A DNA stretch of 64,000 nucleotides from Bacteroidota bacterium (GTDB lineage: Bacteria > Bacteroidota > Bacteroidia > Bacteroidales > Lentimicrobiaceae): positions 124,001-188,000 of the forward strand of contig JAEYSM010000023.1 in assembly GCA_023434665.1 (NCBI GenBank), read 5' to 3'. Position numbers and translations under genes: made by a program. The notes beneath the pieces were generated by a model. That model was not told the DNA's origin. It made no database searches and was given only the letters and a program-made list of their open reading frames with translations. Positions 54,366-63,240 of the stretch are shown piece after piece. Within the stretch, counting starts at the first letter, position 1. Every line of letters starts with the position of its first letter.

Positions 54366-54779
54366 ATGGCCATTAAATCAAGAAATAAAATAAGTTTGGC
54401 TTATAGTCAGGCATCAATGTCAGATTTGGTATTTCTTTTGTTGATATTTTTTATGCTGACATCAACATTGGTAGCCCCAAATGCAATTAAATTACTATTG
54501 CCTGCAAGCACTGGTAAAACAATGGCAAAACAAACTCTTACTGTATATATTGATGCCAACTTTGACTATTATATTGAAGAAAATCCTGTATCAGTTGAGT
54601 TTTTAACTGAGACTATTGGACAAAAACTTGAAGGCCAGGCAGAAGGTTCAATAGTACTCAGGGCAGATGAAACTGTACCTGTTCAGTACGTGGTAACTCT
54701 CATAGATGCAGTTAATCAGGTTAATGAGATGACACAAGCAAAACATAAGGTTATTTTAGCTACGCGACCTGTCAAATAA
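54366..54779 (+). CDS. exbD: ExbD/TolR family biopolymer transport protein
   Basis: 137 residues, one N-terminal helix (DLVFLLLIFFMLTSTLVAP, with the channel Asp at the membrane edge) and periplasmic beta-alpha domain (VILRADETVPVQYVVTLIDAVNQV). Only one ExbD is in this group, whereas many Bacteroidota have two. Partner of the ExbB upstream and the TonB downstream. Confidence 0.93.
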   Translation: MAIKSRNKISLAYSQASMSDLVFLLLIFFMLTSTLVAPNAIKLLLPASTGKTMAKQTLTVYIDANFDYYIEENPVSVEFLTETIGQKLEGQAEGSIVLRADETVPVQYVVTLIDAVNQVNEMTQAKHKVILATRPVK

Positions 54780-54823
54780 CATGCTTTATTGTATAATTAA
54801 TACAGACGAGAGAGCTAGGCAAC

Positions 54824-55639
54824 ATGCAGATTGAAAAGGATAAAATAAAAGGGCTTGTTGGCACTATCATATTCCATGCAATACTGGTTCTGGCTTTGTT
54901 TTGGTTAGCGCTCATCACTCCATTGCCACTTCCATCGGAAGGGGGAGTTGAAGTAAACCTTGGAAATTCTGATGAAGGAATGGGTTCAATACAGCCTCAG
55001 GAACTTGCTGCCTCGGCCGCACCTGCTCCACCACCTGCTCGTACAACACCATCCGACGAAATGCTTACCCAAGATATTGAAGAAGCACCTGTTATTGAGC
55101 CTAAAAAAGAAGTAAAGCCTAAACAGATTGAGAGAACTGAGCCCAAACAGGTAGTTAAACAGGAACCAACACCCGAACCTCCTCCTAAAGTTGATCCAAG
55201 AGCACTTTTCCCTGGAAGAAGCACTACAGGAAGCAATACAGGACAAGGCGGTAATGAAGGTATAACTGGTAAACCGGGAGACCAGGGAAAGGTTTTTGGA
55301 GATCCAAATGCAACAGGATATGATGGTACCGGAGGATCAGGAGGTGGACCAGGAGGTGTTGGAGGTGGCACATCTTTCAGTCTTGCAGGACGAAGCGTAA
55401 GATCACTCCCGGCCCCTACACGCAACTTTTCAACCGAAGGAACAGTTGTTGTATCAATTTGGGTAAATCGTGCAGGATATGTCACAAGAGCTGTCCCAGG
55501 AGCTAAAGGTACAACCACATCAAATACACAACTTCACCAGTTGGCCAAAACGGCTGCTGAAAAAGCTCGCTTTGATCCAAAATCAGATGCTCCTGAAGAA
55601 CAAAAAGGAACCATCACCTATCACTTCGATCTAAACTAA
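54824..55639 (+). CDS. tonB: TonB-like energy transducer
   Basis: 271 residues: N-terminal helix (LVGTIIFHAILVLALFWLALI), a periplasmic spacer rich in Pro/Lys/Glu (PAPPPARTTP, KPKQIERTEPKQ, PTPEPPPK), a Gly-rich stretch (GTGGSGGGPGGVGGG), and a TonB-type C-terminal domain (GTVVVSIWVNRAGYVTRAVPGAKG ... KARFDPKSDAPEEQKGTITYHF). It couples the ExbBD proton channel to outer-membrane receptors. Four bases separate its stop from the folC start, so folC is likely co-transcribed. Confidence 0.9.
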   Translation: MQIEKDKIKGLVGTIIFHAILVLALFWLALITPLPLPSEGGVEVNLGNSDEGMGSIQPQELAASAAPAPPPARTTPSDEMLTQDIEEAPVIEPKKEVKPKQIERTEPKQVVKQEPTPEPPPKVDPRALFPGRSTTGSNTGQGGNEGITGKPGDQGKVFGDPNATGYDGTGGSGGGPGGVGGGTSFSLAGRSVRSLPAPTRNFSTEGTVVVSIWVNRAGYVTRAVPGAKGTTTSNTQLHQLAKTAAEKARFDPKSDAPEEQKGTITYHFDLN

Positions 55640-55643
55640 AACT

Positions 55644-56930
55644 ATGAACTACGAAGAGGCGCTTGATTATCTCTATAGTCAACTGCCAATGTTCCACCGA
55701 ATTGGTGCAGCCGCTTATAAAGCAGATCTTAATAATACCATAGCACTTAGTAAAGCTGCCGGATACCCTTACCAAAGTTTTCCAACTGTTCACGTTGCGG
55801 GAACAAACGGCAAAGGCTCTGTCTCAAATATGCTGGCTTCTATCTATATTGAAGCTGGACTAAAAACCGGATTATTCACTTCTCCGCATCTCGTTGATTT
55901 TAGGGAAAGAATTAGAGTAAATGGTGAGATGGTTAGTGAGGAATTTATTACAGAGTTTCTCCAGGAGTTCAGGACAGATATTGAATCCATTAAACCATCT
56001 TTCTTTGAAATGACATTTGTGATGGCAATGTCATGGTTCAGGAAATGCAAAATAGATATTGCTATTATCGAAACAGGTATGGGTGGAAGGCTCGATTCAA
56101 CCAATGTTATCGATCCACTATTTTGTGTCATTACTAACATTGGTTATGACCATATGCAATTCTTAGGAAGTACACTTCCACTTATTGCATCTGAAAAAGC
56201 CGGCATTATTAAGCCGGGCGTACCGGTTGTTATTGGTGAAAGTAATCCCGAAACCGATCCTATCTTTCTTAATAAAGTTGCTCAGACAGGTAGTAATATT
56301 ACATTCGCTGATAAAGAACTGACAGTTGTTAAAGTAGCCAACTCTGATGAATATATGGAATTGAGCATTGGAAAATCAAGACAAAAGCTAATTTCTCCAC
56401 TAACCGGCGATTATCAGGTAAAAAACATAACTACTGTTTTTGCCTGTACTCAGCTGCGCGAATTCAGGCAACCATTATCTGAAACAGTAGATCTATCAGA
56501 ACTTATATATAATGGTCTGAAAAATACACTGTCGAACACAGGATTTCAAGGCAGGTGGCAAATATTGAGTAGAGAACCCCTTACAATATGTGACATAGGG
56601 CATAATACTCATGGTTTAAAATATGTCACGGAGCAATTAAACCGTATGAAGTATAATCACCTTCACTTTGTTCTTGGTGTAGTCAACGACAAAGATATTT
56701 CAGGGATGCTCAGCTTACTACCCAAAAATGCAGAATATTATTTCTGTAAGGCTGATATACCAAGAGGATTGAATGTTGATGAGTTAAAAGATCTGGCTCT
56801 TCGGGCTGGCTTAAAAGGAAGTACTTATCCTTCTGTCGCGGAAGCATACACGTCAGCAAAAAAGAATGCCAGATTTAATGATATAGTCTTTATTGGAGGC
56901 AGTGCATTTACAGTTGCAGAAGTACTTTGA
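55644..56930 (+). CDS. folC: bifunctional folylpolyglutamate/dihydrofolate synthase
   Basis: 428 residues of the Mur-ligase-like FolC family. ATP-binding AGTNGKGSVSNMLASI at about residues 52-67, FTSPHLVDFRERIRVNGE, IIETGMGGRLDSTNVI, and LTGDYQVKNITTVFACTQL. Adds glutamate residues to folate and/or makes dihydrofolate from dihydropteroate. Follows the energy-transducer genes directly; convergent with the sulfur-carrier gene, 4 bases apart. Confidence 0.93.
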   Translation: MNYEEALDYLYSQLPMFHRIGAAAYKADLNNTIALSKAAGYPYQSFPTVHVAGTNGKGSVSNMLASIYIEAGLKTGLFTSPHLVDFRERIRVNGEMVSEEFITEFLQEFRTDIESIKPSFFEMTFVMAMSWFRKCKIDIAIIETGMGGRLDSTNVIDPLFCVITNIGYDHMQFLGSTLPLIASEKAGIIKPGVPVVIGESNPETDPIFLNKVAQTGSNITFADKELTVVKVANSDEYMELSIGKSRQKLISPLTGDYQVKNITTVFACTQLREFRQPLSETVDLSELIYNGLKNTLSNTGFQGRWQILSREPLTICDIGHNTHGLKYVTEQLNRMKYNHLHFVLGVVNDKDISGMLSLLPKNAEYYFCKADIPRGLNVDELKDLALRAGLKGSTYPSVAEAYTSAKKNARFNDIVFIGGSAFTVAEVL

Positions 56931-56934
56931 AAGA

Positions 56935-57138
56935 TTACCCTCCGGTAATTAAGTGAAAGACACTTACATCATCATTTTCTTTGAGGATGGTAGACTCGTA
57001 CTCACTGCGTTTCAGTACCTTCCCATTTACCTTAATAACCAACATCTTCCAGGTAAAATTCTTAATAACCAGAAGTTCGTTTATCGTTATGTTATCTTTA
57101 GGTAGAATCTCTTCCTTATTATTTAAAACTATTTTCAT
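56935..57138 (-). CDS. ThiS/MoaD-like sulfur carrier protein
   Basis: 67-residue beta-grasp protein ending in the activatable Gly-Gly (residues 66-67, FHLITGG). The strand pattern MKIVLNNKEEIL, WKMLVIKVNGKVLKRSEY, NDDVSVFHLI is that of ThiS/MoaD. Its ATG overlaps the stop of the ThiF-like gene (4 bases), so carrier and adenylyltransferase are made together. Near the AOR gene it is more plausibly involved in dithiolene sulfur for the tungsten pterin than in thiamine, but this is inference; ThiS role is an alternative, as the ITGG end is ThiS-like. Confidence 0.8.
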   Translation of the reverse strand: MKIVLNNKEEILPKDNITINELLVIKNFTWKMLVIKVNGKVLKRSEYESTILKENDDVSVFHLITGG

Positions 57139-57803
57139 TCCTCGGATAAAAATTTCTTCATTAACAAATCAATTACCTCATTTGCTTCCATGTTTGCAAC
57201 AACTCCAACTCTTGGTGCAGTGAGGGGGCAATGTTCAGAAACTTCTGATTGTTGATCCCCACAAACAATAACTTTACCAAGCCTTTCAACCCGAAGAATG
57301 TCTGTTTTACCCCATCCTGCAAGACCACATCCGGTTATTATATATTTTTCAGGCATTTCATTTAGTGTAGTCTCAATTATCATTTGTTTCATTTCAGCCC
57401 TGTCAAAGGCTTCAACCACAATATTACAACCAGCAAATAGTTCCATTATATCGGATGAGCATAGCTTAAGGTCAAAAGCTTTTACAGATATTGATGGATC
57501 AATTCTTTCAATTGTATCTCTGAGAGCATGAACTTTTAGTTTTCCAATCTGATCTCTGAAATAGTATTGTCTTTCGAGATTTTCGGGCGTCACTATATCA
57601 AAATCAGCAATAACTAACTTTCCAACACCAGCTCTTGCTAAATTAACTGCACATGTGGAGCCCAGGCCACCACATCCGGCAATCCCAACAGTGCATTGAC
57701 TTAAAAAGGCCCTGACTCTTGCAGGGAAATTCTTTTCCATCCCAGTTTGTATAAAGTCTTTTATGAGGTCGCTAATATACAAAATTCCCTCTCCATAATT
57801 CAA
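57135..57803 (-). CDS. ThiF/MoeB/HesA-family adenylyltransferase
   Basis: 222 residues. ATP-binding Rossmann motif VGIAGCGGLGSTCAVNLARAGVGKLVIADFD (residues about 38-68), then ENLERQYYF and QIGKLKVHALRDTIERIDP, with VVEAFDRAEMK, and TGCGLAGWG. It activates the C-terminal Gly-Gly of the sulfur carrier by adenylation. The usual CxxC zinc pairs of MoeB are not seen, as in the short ThiF-family-2 proteins. The start is a TTG at 57803; an ATG at 57740 (residue 22) is an equally good start and would give 201 residues. Paired with the carrier gene downstream and divergent from the AOR gene. Confidence 0.82.
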   Translation of the reverse strand: MNYGEGILYISDLIKDFIQTGMEKNFPARVRAFLSQCTVGIAGCGGLGSTCAVNLARAGVGKLVIADFDIVTPENLERQYYFRDQIGKLKVHALRDTIERIDPSISVKAFDLKLCSSDIMELFAGCNIVVEAFDRAEMKQMIIETTLNEMPEKYIITGCGLAGWGKTDILRVERLGKVIVCGDQQSEVSEHCPLTAPRVGVVANMEANEVIDLLMKKFLSEE

Positions 57804-57898
57804 TTGAAAATATGAAATCCTGAGGCTAACAAACTGTTATGAAAAACTATGCATATCGCTATTTTTCAAGCACTAAGCACTCGATTAACAAAACTTAT

Positions 57899-57906
57899 TA
57901 TATTTG
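57899..57906 (+). promoter_or_regulatory. candidate -7 box of the AOR gene
   Basis: TAtaTTTG, matching TAnnTTTG, 57 bases before the ATG at 57964 in the 160-base divergent spacer. No good -33 at the normal distance. A short direct repeat (agcact, near 57869-57880) lies just upstream and might be a regulator site. Confidence 0.35.
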
Positions 57907-57963
57907 TAAAAAAATCACAAAAAGCTTCTGAATCTGACCATACTCAATAAAAAATATAACATT

Positions 57964-60120
57964 ATGCATGCTGAAGTAGAAAAAGCGTCACTTTGTCTCC
58001 TCAAAGAGTACAAATACACCTGGCATCCAATCGAAAAGGGTTATAATAACAGAACTCTTTATATAAATGTAGGAACTGGAAAAATCGAAGAAAAGCCAGT
58101 TTCTCAAGAAATGAAGGATAAATTTGTTGGAGGAAAAGGATTTGGATTAAGGCTTTTATGGAATGGAACCAGACCCGATACACGCTGGGATGATGAGGAT
58201 AATGAAATCGTTATAGCCGGAGGACCTGTCTGTGGAATTACTCAGTATTCCGGCACCGGCAAATCACTACTTGTTACGATTTCACCTCAGACCGATTCAA
58301 TAATGGATTCAAACGTTGGAGGTTTCTTTGGTCCTTTCTCAAAGTTTGCAGGTTTTGATGCTCTTGAACTGCAGGGAAAAGCAGAAAAAGATATAATTAT
58401 CTACATTGATGGACGAAACCACGTTGTTCAGATATTTGAGGACCCTGGTTTTGAAGCCGATTCACATATACTTGCTGAGCAACTTACCGAAGTTTTTGCA
58501 GATAATGAAAAAGATGCGAGAAACATAGGTATTGTATCAACAGGGGCAGCTGCCGAAAACTCCTTAATGGGTATGCTAAATTTTACTTTCTATGATGTTA
58601 AGAGAAAGAAAATCAGACTAAAACAAGCCGGACGTGGTGGACTTGGAACTGTATTCCGCAATAAGAAGATTAAAGCGATAGTTGCTCATGTTTCTGGTAT
58701 TGCAGGTAATCTCAATAATGTGCACGACATTAAACCTATTATGGAGCGTGGCAACAGATACCAGCAAGAAATTCGTGAACTTGACGATTTCCAATGCCAA
58801 ATGAGAAAAAAAGGTACTGCAAACATCGTCAATGTAATGAATGACTACGACTTGCTTCCGACACATAATTTCAAGTTTGGAAGCCATATGGACGCTATCA
58901 ATATCCATAGTGACTTGTTGAGAGATAAATATTTCACTTTGGGTATTCCTGACGGCTGCTGGATTGGATGCGCAATGTCATGCTCAAAAGGGGTAGATGA
59001 TTTTGAGCTTAAGACAGGGCCATATAAAGGTCAGAAAGTAATTGTCGATGGTCCGGAATATGAAACAGCAGCAGGTCTGGGATCTAATTTAGGCATATTC
59101 GATTATCCGGCAATTATTGAAGCTAATTTCTATTGCGACACTTATGGAGTTTGTACCATCACCTGGGGTACAACTGTAGCTTTCATCATGGAATGCTATG
59201 AAAATGGCATTTTAAATAAAGAAAGAACCGGCGGTTTAGAGCTTAATTTTGGCAACAAAGATGCAGCACTCGAACTCCTGCACCAAGTGGCAAGAGGCGA
59301 AGGATTTGGTAAAATTGCCGGAATGGGTGTTCATCGGATGAAGAAATATTTTATTGAAAACTTTGGAGCTGATGCTGATTTCCTGAATGATATTGGAATG
59401 GAAGCAAAGGGATTAGAGTATTCTCAATACGTTTCTAAAGAATCTCTGGCTCAGCAGGGTGGTTATGGTATGACTAATAAAGGGCCTCAACATGATGAAG
59501 CATGGTTGATATTTATGGATATGGTTAATAATCAGCTTCCCACTTTCAAGGACAAGGCTGAAGCACTACACTATTTCCCAATGTTCCGCACATGGTTTGG
59601 TCTACAAGGATTCTGTAAACTGCCATGGAATGATGTTGTTCCGAAAGGTAATAAAGAAACTGCCGAACCTCATAAAATTCCTGAACATGTGGATAATTAT
59701 GTGACTGTTTATAATGCTGTTACGGGAATGAATATTGACAAGGAAGAGATGATACGTCAGTCAGAAAGAGTATATAACTTCCAGAGGATATTTAATATCA
59801 GGCGTGGTTACGGATTAAGAAAGAATGATGCTCAGCCATACCGTGCAGCAGGTCCTGTTACACAAGAAGAATACCTCTCCAGACAAGAAAGGTACGATAA
59901 GCAACTAAAAGAATTTCAGGGTCTTGATCCAGAAAAAATGACACTACAAGAAAAGATGGCGGCAACACGTAAGTACCGTGAATCACAATATGAAAAATTA
60001 TTGGATGCAGTTTATGCCCGCAGGGGCTGGAATATGAATGGCGTTCCAACTATTGAGCATTTAAAGGATCTTGGAATGGATCTACCTGAACTTTTAGAGG
60101 TAGTTACCCCATTACAATAA
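57964..60120 (+). CDS. aor: tungsten-type aldehyde:ferredoxin oxidoreductase family protein
   Basis: 718 residues of the AOR family, oxidising aldehydes to carboxylates with a W-bispyranopterin and one 4Fe-4S cluster. Visible: N-terminal VGGKGFGLRLLW and AGGPVCGITQYSGTGKSLLVTISPQTDSIMDSNVGGFFG, AGRGGLGTVFRNKKIKA, cluster cysteines C332, C336, C340 (DGCWIGCAMSCSKG) and probable fourth C551 (FCKLPWND), plus GPEYETAAGLGSNLG. The first spacing is C-x3-C rather than C-x2-C of the archaeal enzyme. The protein is longer than typical (about 600-630), with a helical C-terminal extension from about 590 on. Followed by a terminator. Ferredoxin partner not seen; substrate unknown. Confidence 0.9.
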   Translation: MHAEVEKASLCLLKEYKYTWHPIEKGYNNRTLYINVGTGKIEEKPVSQEMKDKFVGGKGFGLRLLWNGTRPDTRWDDEDNEIVIAGGPVCGITQYSGTGKSLLVTISPQTDSIMDSNVGGFFGPFSKFAGFDALELQGKAEKDIIIYIDGRNHVVQIFEDPGFEADSHILAEQLTEVFADNEKDARNIGIVSTGAAAENSLMGMLNFTFYDVKRKKIRLKQAGRGGLGTVFRNKKIKAIVAHVSGIAGNLNNVHDIKPIMERGNRYQQEIRELDDFQCQMRKKGTANIVNVMNDYDLLPTHNFKFGSHMDAINIHSDLLRDKYFTLGIPDGCWIGCAMSCSKGVDDFELKTGPYKGQKVIVDGPEYETAAGLGSNLGIFDYPAIIEANFYCDTYGVCTITWGTTVAFIMECYENGILNKERTGGLELNFGNKDAALELLHQVARGEGFGKIAGMGVHRMKKYFIENFGADADFLNDIGMEAKGLEYSQYVSKESLAQQGGYGMTNKGPQHDEAWLIFMDMVNNQLPTFKDKAEALHYFPMFRTWFGLQGFCKLPWNDVVPKGNKETAEPHKIPEHVDNYVTVYNAVTGMNIDKEEMIRQSERVYNFQRIFNIRRGYGLRKNDAQPYRAAGPVTQEEYLSRQERYDKQLKEFQGLDPEKMTLQEKMAATRKYRESQYEKLLDAVYARRGWNMNGVPTIEHLKDLGMDLPELLEVVTPLQ

Positions 60121-60146
60121 TAAGGATTCGCTCTTATAATGAAAGA

Positions 60147-60180
60147 AAAAGCCCGGTTAGTGCCGGGCTTTTTTCTTTTT
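60147..60180 (+). terminator. rho-independent terminator after AOR gene
   Basis: Stem aagcccgg / ccgggctt (6-8 bp, 60149-60156 and 60163-60170), loop ttagtg, T-rich tail. The end of AOR transcription; it also faces the convergent dehydrogenase gene. Confidence 0.85.
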
Positions 60181-60249
60181 ACAATTTGCACTCATGGGTT
60201 AGCTACCAAAGGCATAATTGTGTTATTAAAATATTAAAAACTTTACCTT

Positions 60250-61938
60250 TTAATGAATTGAACTCTCTGACACTCTCTTTTCCACTTTAGTATTATCTGG
60301 GTGACAAGGATCTTCTTTCATAAACGGATATCTGAAATCTATTGGTGGGCGTAATGTCTCTTTAATAACTCTTGGACTTGTCCAGCGCAGCAAATTCAAA
60401 TAGCTTCCTGCTTTATCATTAGTCCCTGATTGTCGGGCTCCTCCAAATGGTTGTTGCCCAACAACTGCTCCAGTTGGTTTATCATTGTAATATAAGTTTC
60501 CTGCTGAAAATTTCAGGGCACGACTAGTTTGATCCAGCACATGACGATCATGGGCAAAAATTGAGCCTGTTAAACCATAAGGAGATGTTTCATCTACTAG
60601 TTTTACTGTCTCAAAATACTCATTGTCTTTATATACAAAGATGGTTAAAACCGGTCCAAAGATTTCTTCCTCCATTGAAACGTAATGAGGATTCTGCGTC
60701 AAAATAACGGTTGGCTCAATAAAATAACCGAGCGATTTATCACCGTTCCCGCCAAAAACAATCTCAGCGTCAGCTGATTGTCTTGCTGCATTTATATACC
60801 CCATTATTCTGTCAAAAGCGCTTTCTTCAATGACCGCATTTACGAAATTGCCAAAATCACGTACATCTCCCATTTTTATCTGAGAAAGCATATCCCCCAT
60901 CCTATCTTTGATTATTGGCCATAAACTTTCAGGTAGATATGCCCTTGAAGATGCTGAACATTTCTGTCCCTGAAACTCAAAAGATCCTCTGACCAAAGCG
61001 GTTGAAACTTCGTCAACATTAGCTGAAGGGTGTACAAGAACAAAATCCTTACCTCCTGTTTCCCCCACAATTCGCGGATAAGATTTGTAGTTTTTTAAAT
61101 TTTTGCCTGTAAGTTGCCAAAGGCTATTGAATGTTTCATTAGAACCTGTAAAATGGAGACCTCCAAAATCTCTGTTTGCAAATGCTGTACCTCCAACCAC
61201 TGACCCTGGACCGGGAATAAAGTTTATAACTCCGTCAGGAAGACCTGCTTCTTTAAAAATTTCCATCAGGATATAATTTGATAAAATGGAGGTTGTTGCA
61301 GGTTTCCATAATGAAACATTACCCATTAACACAGGTGAAAGATTCAGATTGCTCGCAATAGCAGTGAAGTTAAATGGAGTTATTGAAAGGACAAAACCTT
61401 CAAGAGGACGATATTCAATTCTGTTTATTACTCCTGGATCAGAGTGAGGCTGCTCATTATAAATATCAGAAATATAATGAGCATTGAATCTTAGAAAATC
61501 AATGGTTTCGCATGCAGCATCAATTTCAGCCTGATAAGCATTCTTACTTTGACCAAGCATTGTTGCTGCATTTAATTTAGCCCTGTATTTTGTGGCTATC
61601 AGTTCTGCAATTTTAAGAGTTACAGATAATCTTTCAACCCATGAAACCGCTTCCCACTCTTTATGAGCCTTCATTGCTGCTTCTATAGCCATTGAAACTT
61701 CATTTGAAGAAGCTCTATGGTAGTGAGCTAATACATGACTGTGATCATGTGGCATCACAACATTCTGGATATCGCCGGTTCTGATTTCTTTACCTCCTAT
61801 TATCAAAGGAATATCAATCACATTATTCGAAAAGTAATTTAGCTCCGACTGAAGCTCTTTCCTTTCTCTCGTTCCCGGAGAATATGATTTTACCGGTTCA
61901 TTCTTCGGATATTCGAAATTAAAAATGGCATTATTCAT
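60250..61938 (-). CDS. pruA: 1-pyrroline-5-carboxylate (L-glutamate gamma-semialdehyde) dehydrogenase
   Basis: 562-residue aldehyde dehydrogenase. NAD-binding and catalytic elements: FNFTAIASNLNLSPVLMGNVSLWKPA, FTGSNETFN, IVGETGGKDFVLVHP (catalytic Glu region), and FEFQGQKCSASSRAY (catalytic Cys). Residues 1-50 include NEPVKSYSPGTRERKELQSEL, a hallmark of the PruA group with long N-terminus. It oxidises P5C to glutamate, the second step of proline catabolism. ATG 61938 was chosen; the frame is open to a TTG at 61995. Lies between the AOR and tungstate genes, on the opposite strand; a functional link is not evident. Confidence 0.93.
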   Translation of the reverse strand: MNNAIFNFEYPKNEPVKSYSPGTRERKELQSELNYFSNNVIDIPLIIGGKEIRTGDIQNVVMPHDHSHVLAHYHRASSNEVSMAIEAAMKAHKEWEAVSWVERLSVTLKIAELIATKYRAKLNAATMLGQSKNAYQAEIDAACETIDFLRFNAHYISDIYNEQPHSDPGVINRIEYRPLEGFVLSITPFNFTAIASNLNLSPVLMGNVSLWKPATTSILSNYILMEIFKEAGLPDGVINFIPGPGSVVGGTAFANRDFGGLHFTGSNETFNSLWQLTGKNLKNYKSYPRIVGETGGKDFVLVHPSANVDEVSTALVRGSFEFQGQKCSASSRAYLPESLWPIIKDRMGDMLSQIKMGDVRDFGNFVNAVIEESAFDRIMGYINAARQSADAEIVFGGNGDKSLGYFIEPTVILTQNPHYVSMEEEIFGPVLTIFVYKDNEYFETVKLVDETSPYGLTGSIFAHDRHVLDQTSRALKFSAGNLYYNDKPTGAVVGQQPFGGARQSGTNDKAGSYLNLLRWTSPRVIKETLRPPIDFRYPFMKEDPCHPDNTKVEKRVSESSIH

Positions 61939-62055
61939 AAAAAATTTATTTAGATATTTTAAGTTCAGGAGATTTGACCGATAAACAGGACTCAAACCTA
62001 TTTGTTCATATCTTTAATTGTCATTAACATAGCGTTTTATTTATACTTTTTACCA

Positions 62056-62808
62056 ATGAAATACATGATTATAACCGGAACAAGTTCTGGTTTAGGAGAG
62101 GCTTTTGCACGTCTTGCCATTGAAGAAAAAAGGAAAGTATTCTGCATTTCACGTACCGTAAATGCTGAGCTAAAAGAATTGGCTGAACTCCACAAAACGG
62201 GTTTTTGGTATTTTGAACAGGACTTGACGGAAGTGGAAGAAATTGTGCCAATCATGACTGAAATATTTTCTTATATCGATATTAAAAGTGCTACAGAACT
62301 AGTTCTTATAAACAATGCAGGTACAGTTGAACCGGTAAGACCATTAAATGAATGTACTGCCTCAGAAATCAATAACCATTTGTTGGTTAACCTTGTCGCT
62401 CCCTTTGTACTGACAAGTGGATTCATTCGTGAAAGTGAGAAATTTATATGCAAAAAATTTGTCATCAATATTACCAGTGGTGCAGCCTCTAATCCATATT
62501 ATGGATGGTCACTCTATTGCTCATCAAAAGCTGGGCTGGATATGCTGACAAGAACGGCCGCATTAGAGCAGACAGGTAAAGAATATCCTGTGACAACAGT
62601 TTCAATAGCTCCAGGTGTATTGGACACACCAATGCAAGCCAAAGTAAGAAATGCCAACTCTGATGATTTCCCGATGAAGCCTAAGTTTGAACTACTATAT
62701 AAAGAAAACAAATTAACTCCCCCTCTTGAAGCGGCAGCAAAAATTTTACAAATGATTAATGAGGGTAGTCTTTCCTCGGGAACCATAAGGGATTTGAGAG
62801 AGAGCTGA
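62056..62808 (+). CDS. short-chain dehydrogenase/reductase
   Basis: 250 residues from ATG 62056. Classical SDR: cofactor motif TGTSSGLGEAFA, NNAG (LVLINNAGTVEP), catalytic Ser in NITSGAAS and YCSSK (Y154, K158). The pattern resembles bacterial benzil/sepiapterin-reductase-like SDRs, but substrate cannot be told. The frame reaches a TTG at 62002; the hydrophobic extra N-terminus would be odd. It precedes the ModE-like gene by 55 bases on the same strand. Confidence 0.88.
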   Translation: MKYMIITGTSSGLGEAFARLAIEEKRKVFCISRTVNAELKELAELHKTGFWYFEQDLTEVEEIVPIMTEIFSYIDIKSATELVLINNAGTVEPVRPLNECTASEINNHLLVNLVAPFVLTSGFIRESEKFICKKFVINITSGAASNPYYGWSLYCSSKAGLDMLTRTAALEQTGKEYPVTTVSIAPGVLDTPMQAKVRNANSDDFPMKPKFELLYKENKLTPPLEAAAKILQMINEGSLSSGTIRDLRES

Positions 62809-62832
62809 ATATTCTTTCTGTTTTGTTTGTAT

Positions 62833-62840
62833 TACATTTG
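62833..62840 (+). promoter_or_regulatory. candidate -7 box of the modE-like gene
   Basis: TAcaTTTG followed by C, 23 bases before the ATG at 62864; a near-palindrome taattttaaaaatta follows at 62849-62863 and could be a binding site. No -33 at normal spacing. Confidence 0.35.
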
Positions 62841-62863
62841 CAGAACAGTAATTTTAAAAATTA

Positions 62864-63226
62864 ATGGAAATTTTCAACAGAATGAAGCTAAACTATAAAA
62901 TATGGTTTAGCAGTATTGAAAATGAAGGAATAATGGGTGATGGAAAGTGGATCATCCTGAAAGCTATCGAAGAGGCAGGTTCTCTCACAAAAGCTTGTGA
63001 TAACCTTCAGATCACATATCGTAGAACGTGGAATGACCTGAAAAGAATAGAAAAAACTTTAGGATTCCCATTATTGGAAAGCACCAGAGGAGGGTCAGAG
63101 GGTGGAGGTATGAAGCTTACCGAAGAAGGCAAAAGGCTGGTCAAAGCTTTCGATAATTTTCACTCAAAAGTTGATAACTTAATGCAAGAGCACTTTCAAT
63201 TAATGTTACAGGAATTAAAAAAATAA
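62864..63226 (+). CDS. ModE-like winged-helix regulator, HTH domain only
   Basis: 120 residues. Matches the N-terminal DNA-binding domain of ModE: MKLNYKIWFSSIENEGIMGDGKWIILKAIEEAGSLTKACDNLQITYRRTWNDLKRIEKTLGFPLLES, with the RGGSEGGGMKLTEEGKRLV wing. The C-terminal TOBE molybdate-binding domains of full ModE are absent, as in the short ModE-like proteins. Located 14 bases upstream of a tungstate/molybdate binding lipoprotein gene, it probably controls it in response to metal or cofactor availability. The first Met (62864) or the seventh residue Met (62882) may start. Confidence 0.88.
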   Translation: MEIFNRMKLNYKIWFSSIENEGIMGDGKWIILKAIEEAGSLTKACDNLQITYRRTWNDLKRIEKTLGFPLLESTRGGSEGGGMKLTEEGKRLVKAFDNFHSKVDNLMQEHFQLMLQELKK

Positions 63227-63240
63227 CCACCCGCCCTCTT

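Noticed and set aside
54986..55518. Antisense open frames opposite the TonB-like gene
   Set aside because: They are shadows of the Pro/Gly-rich TonB linker; the plus-strand frame has clear domain structure and context.
56935..57803. Thiamine synthesis operon reading for the ThiS/ThiF pair
   Set aside because: No thiC, thiE, thiG or thiH nearby and no TPP riboswitch seen; association with AOR is favoured but not proven.
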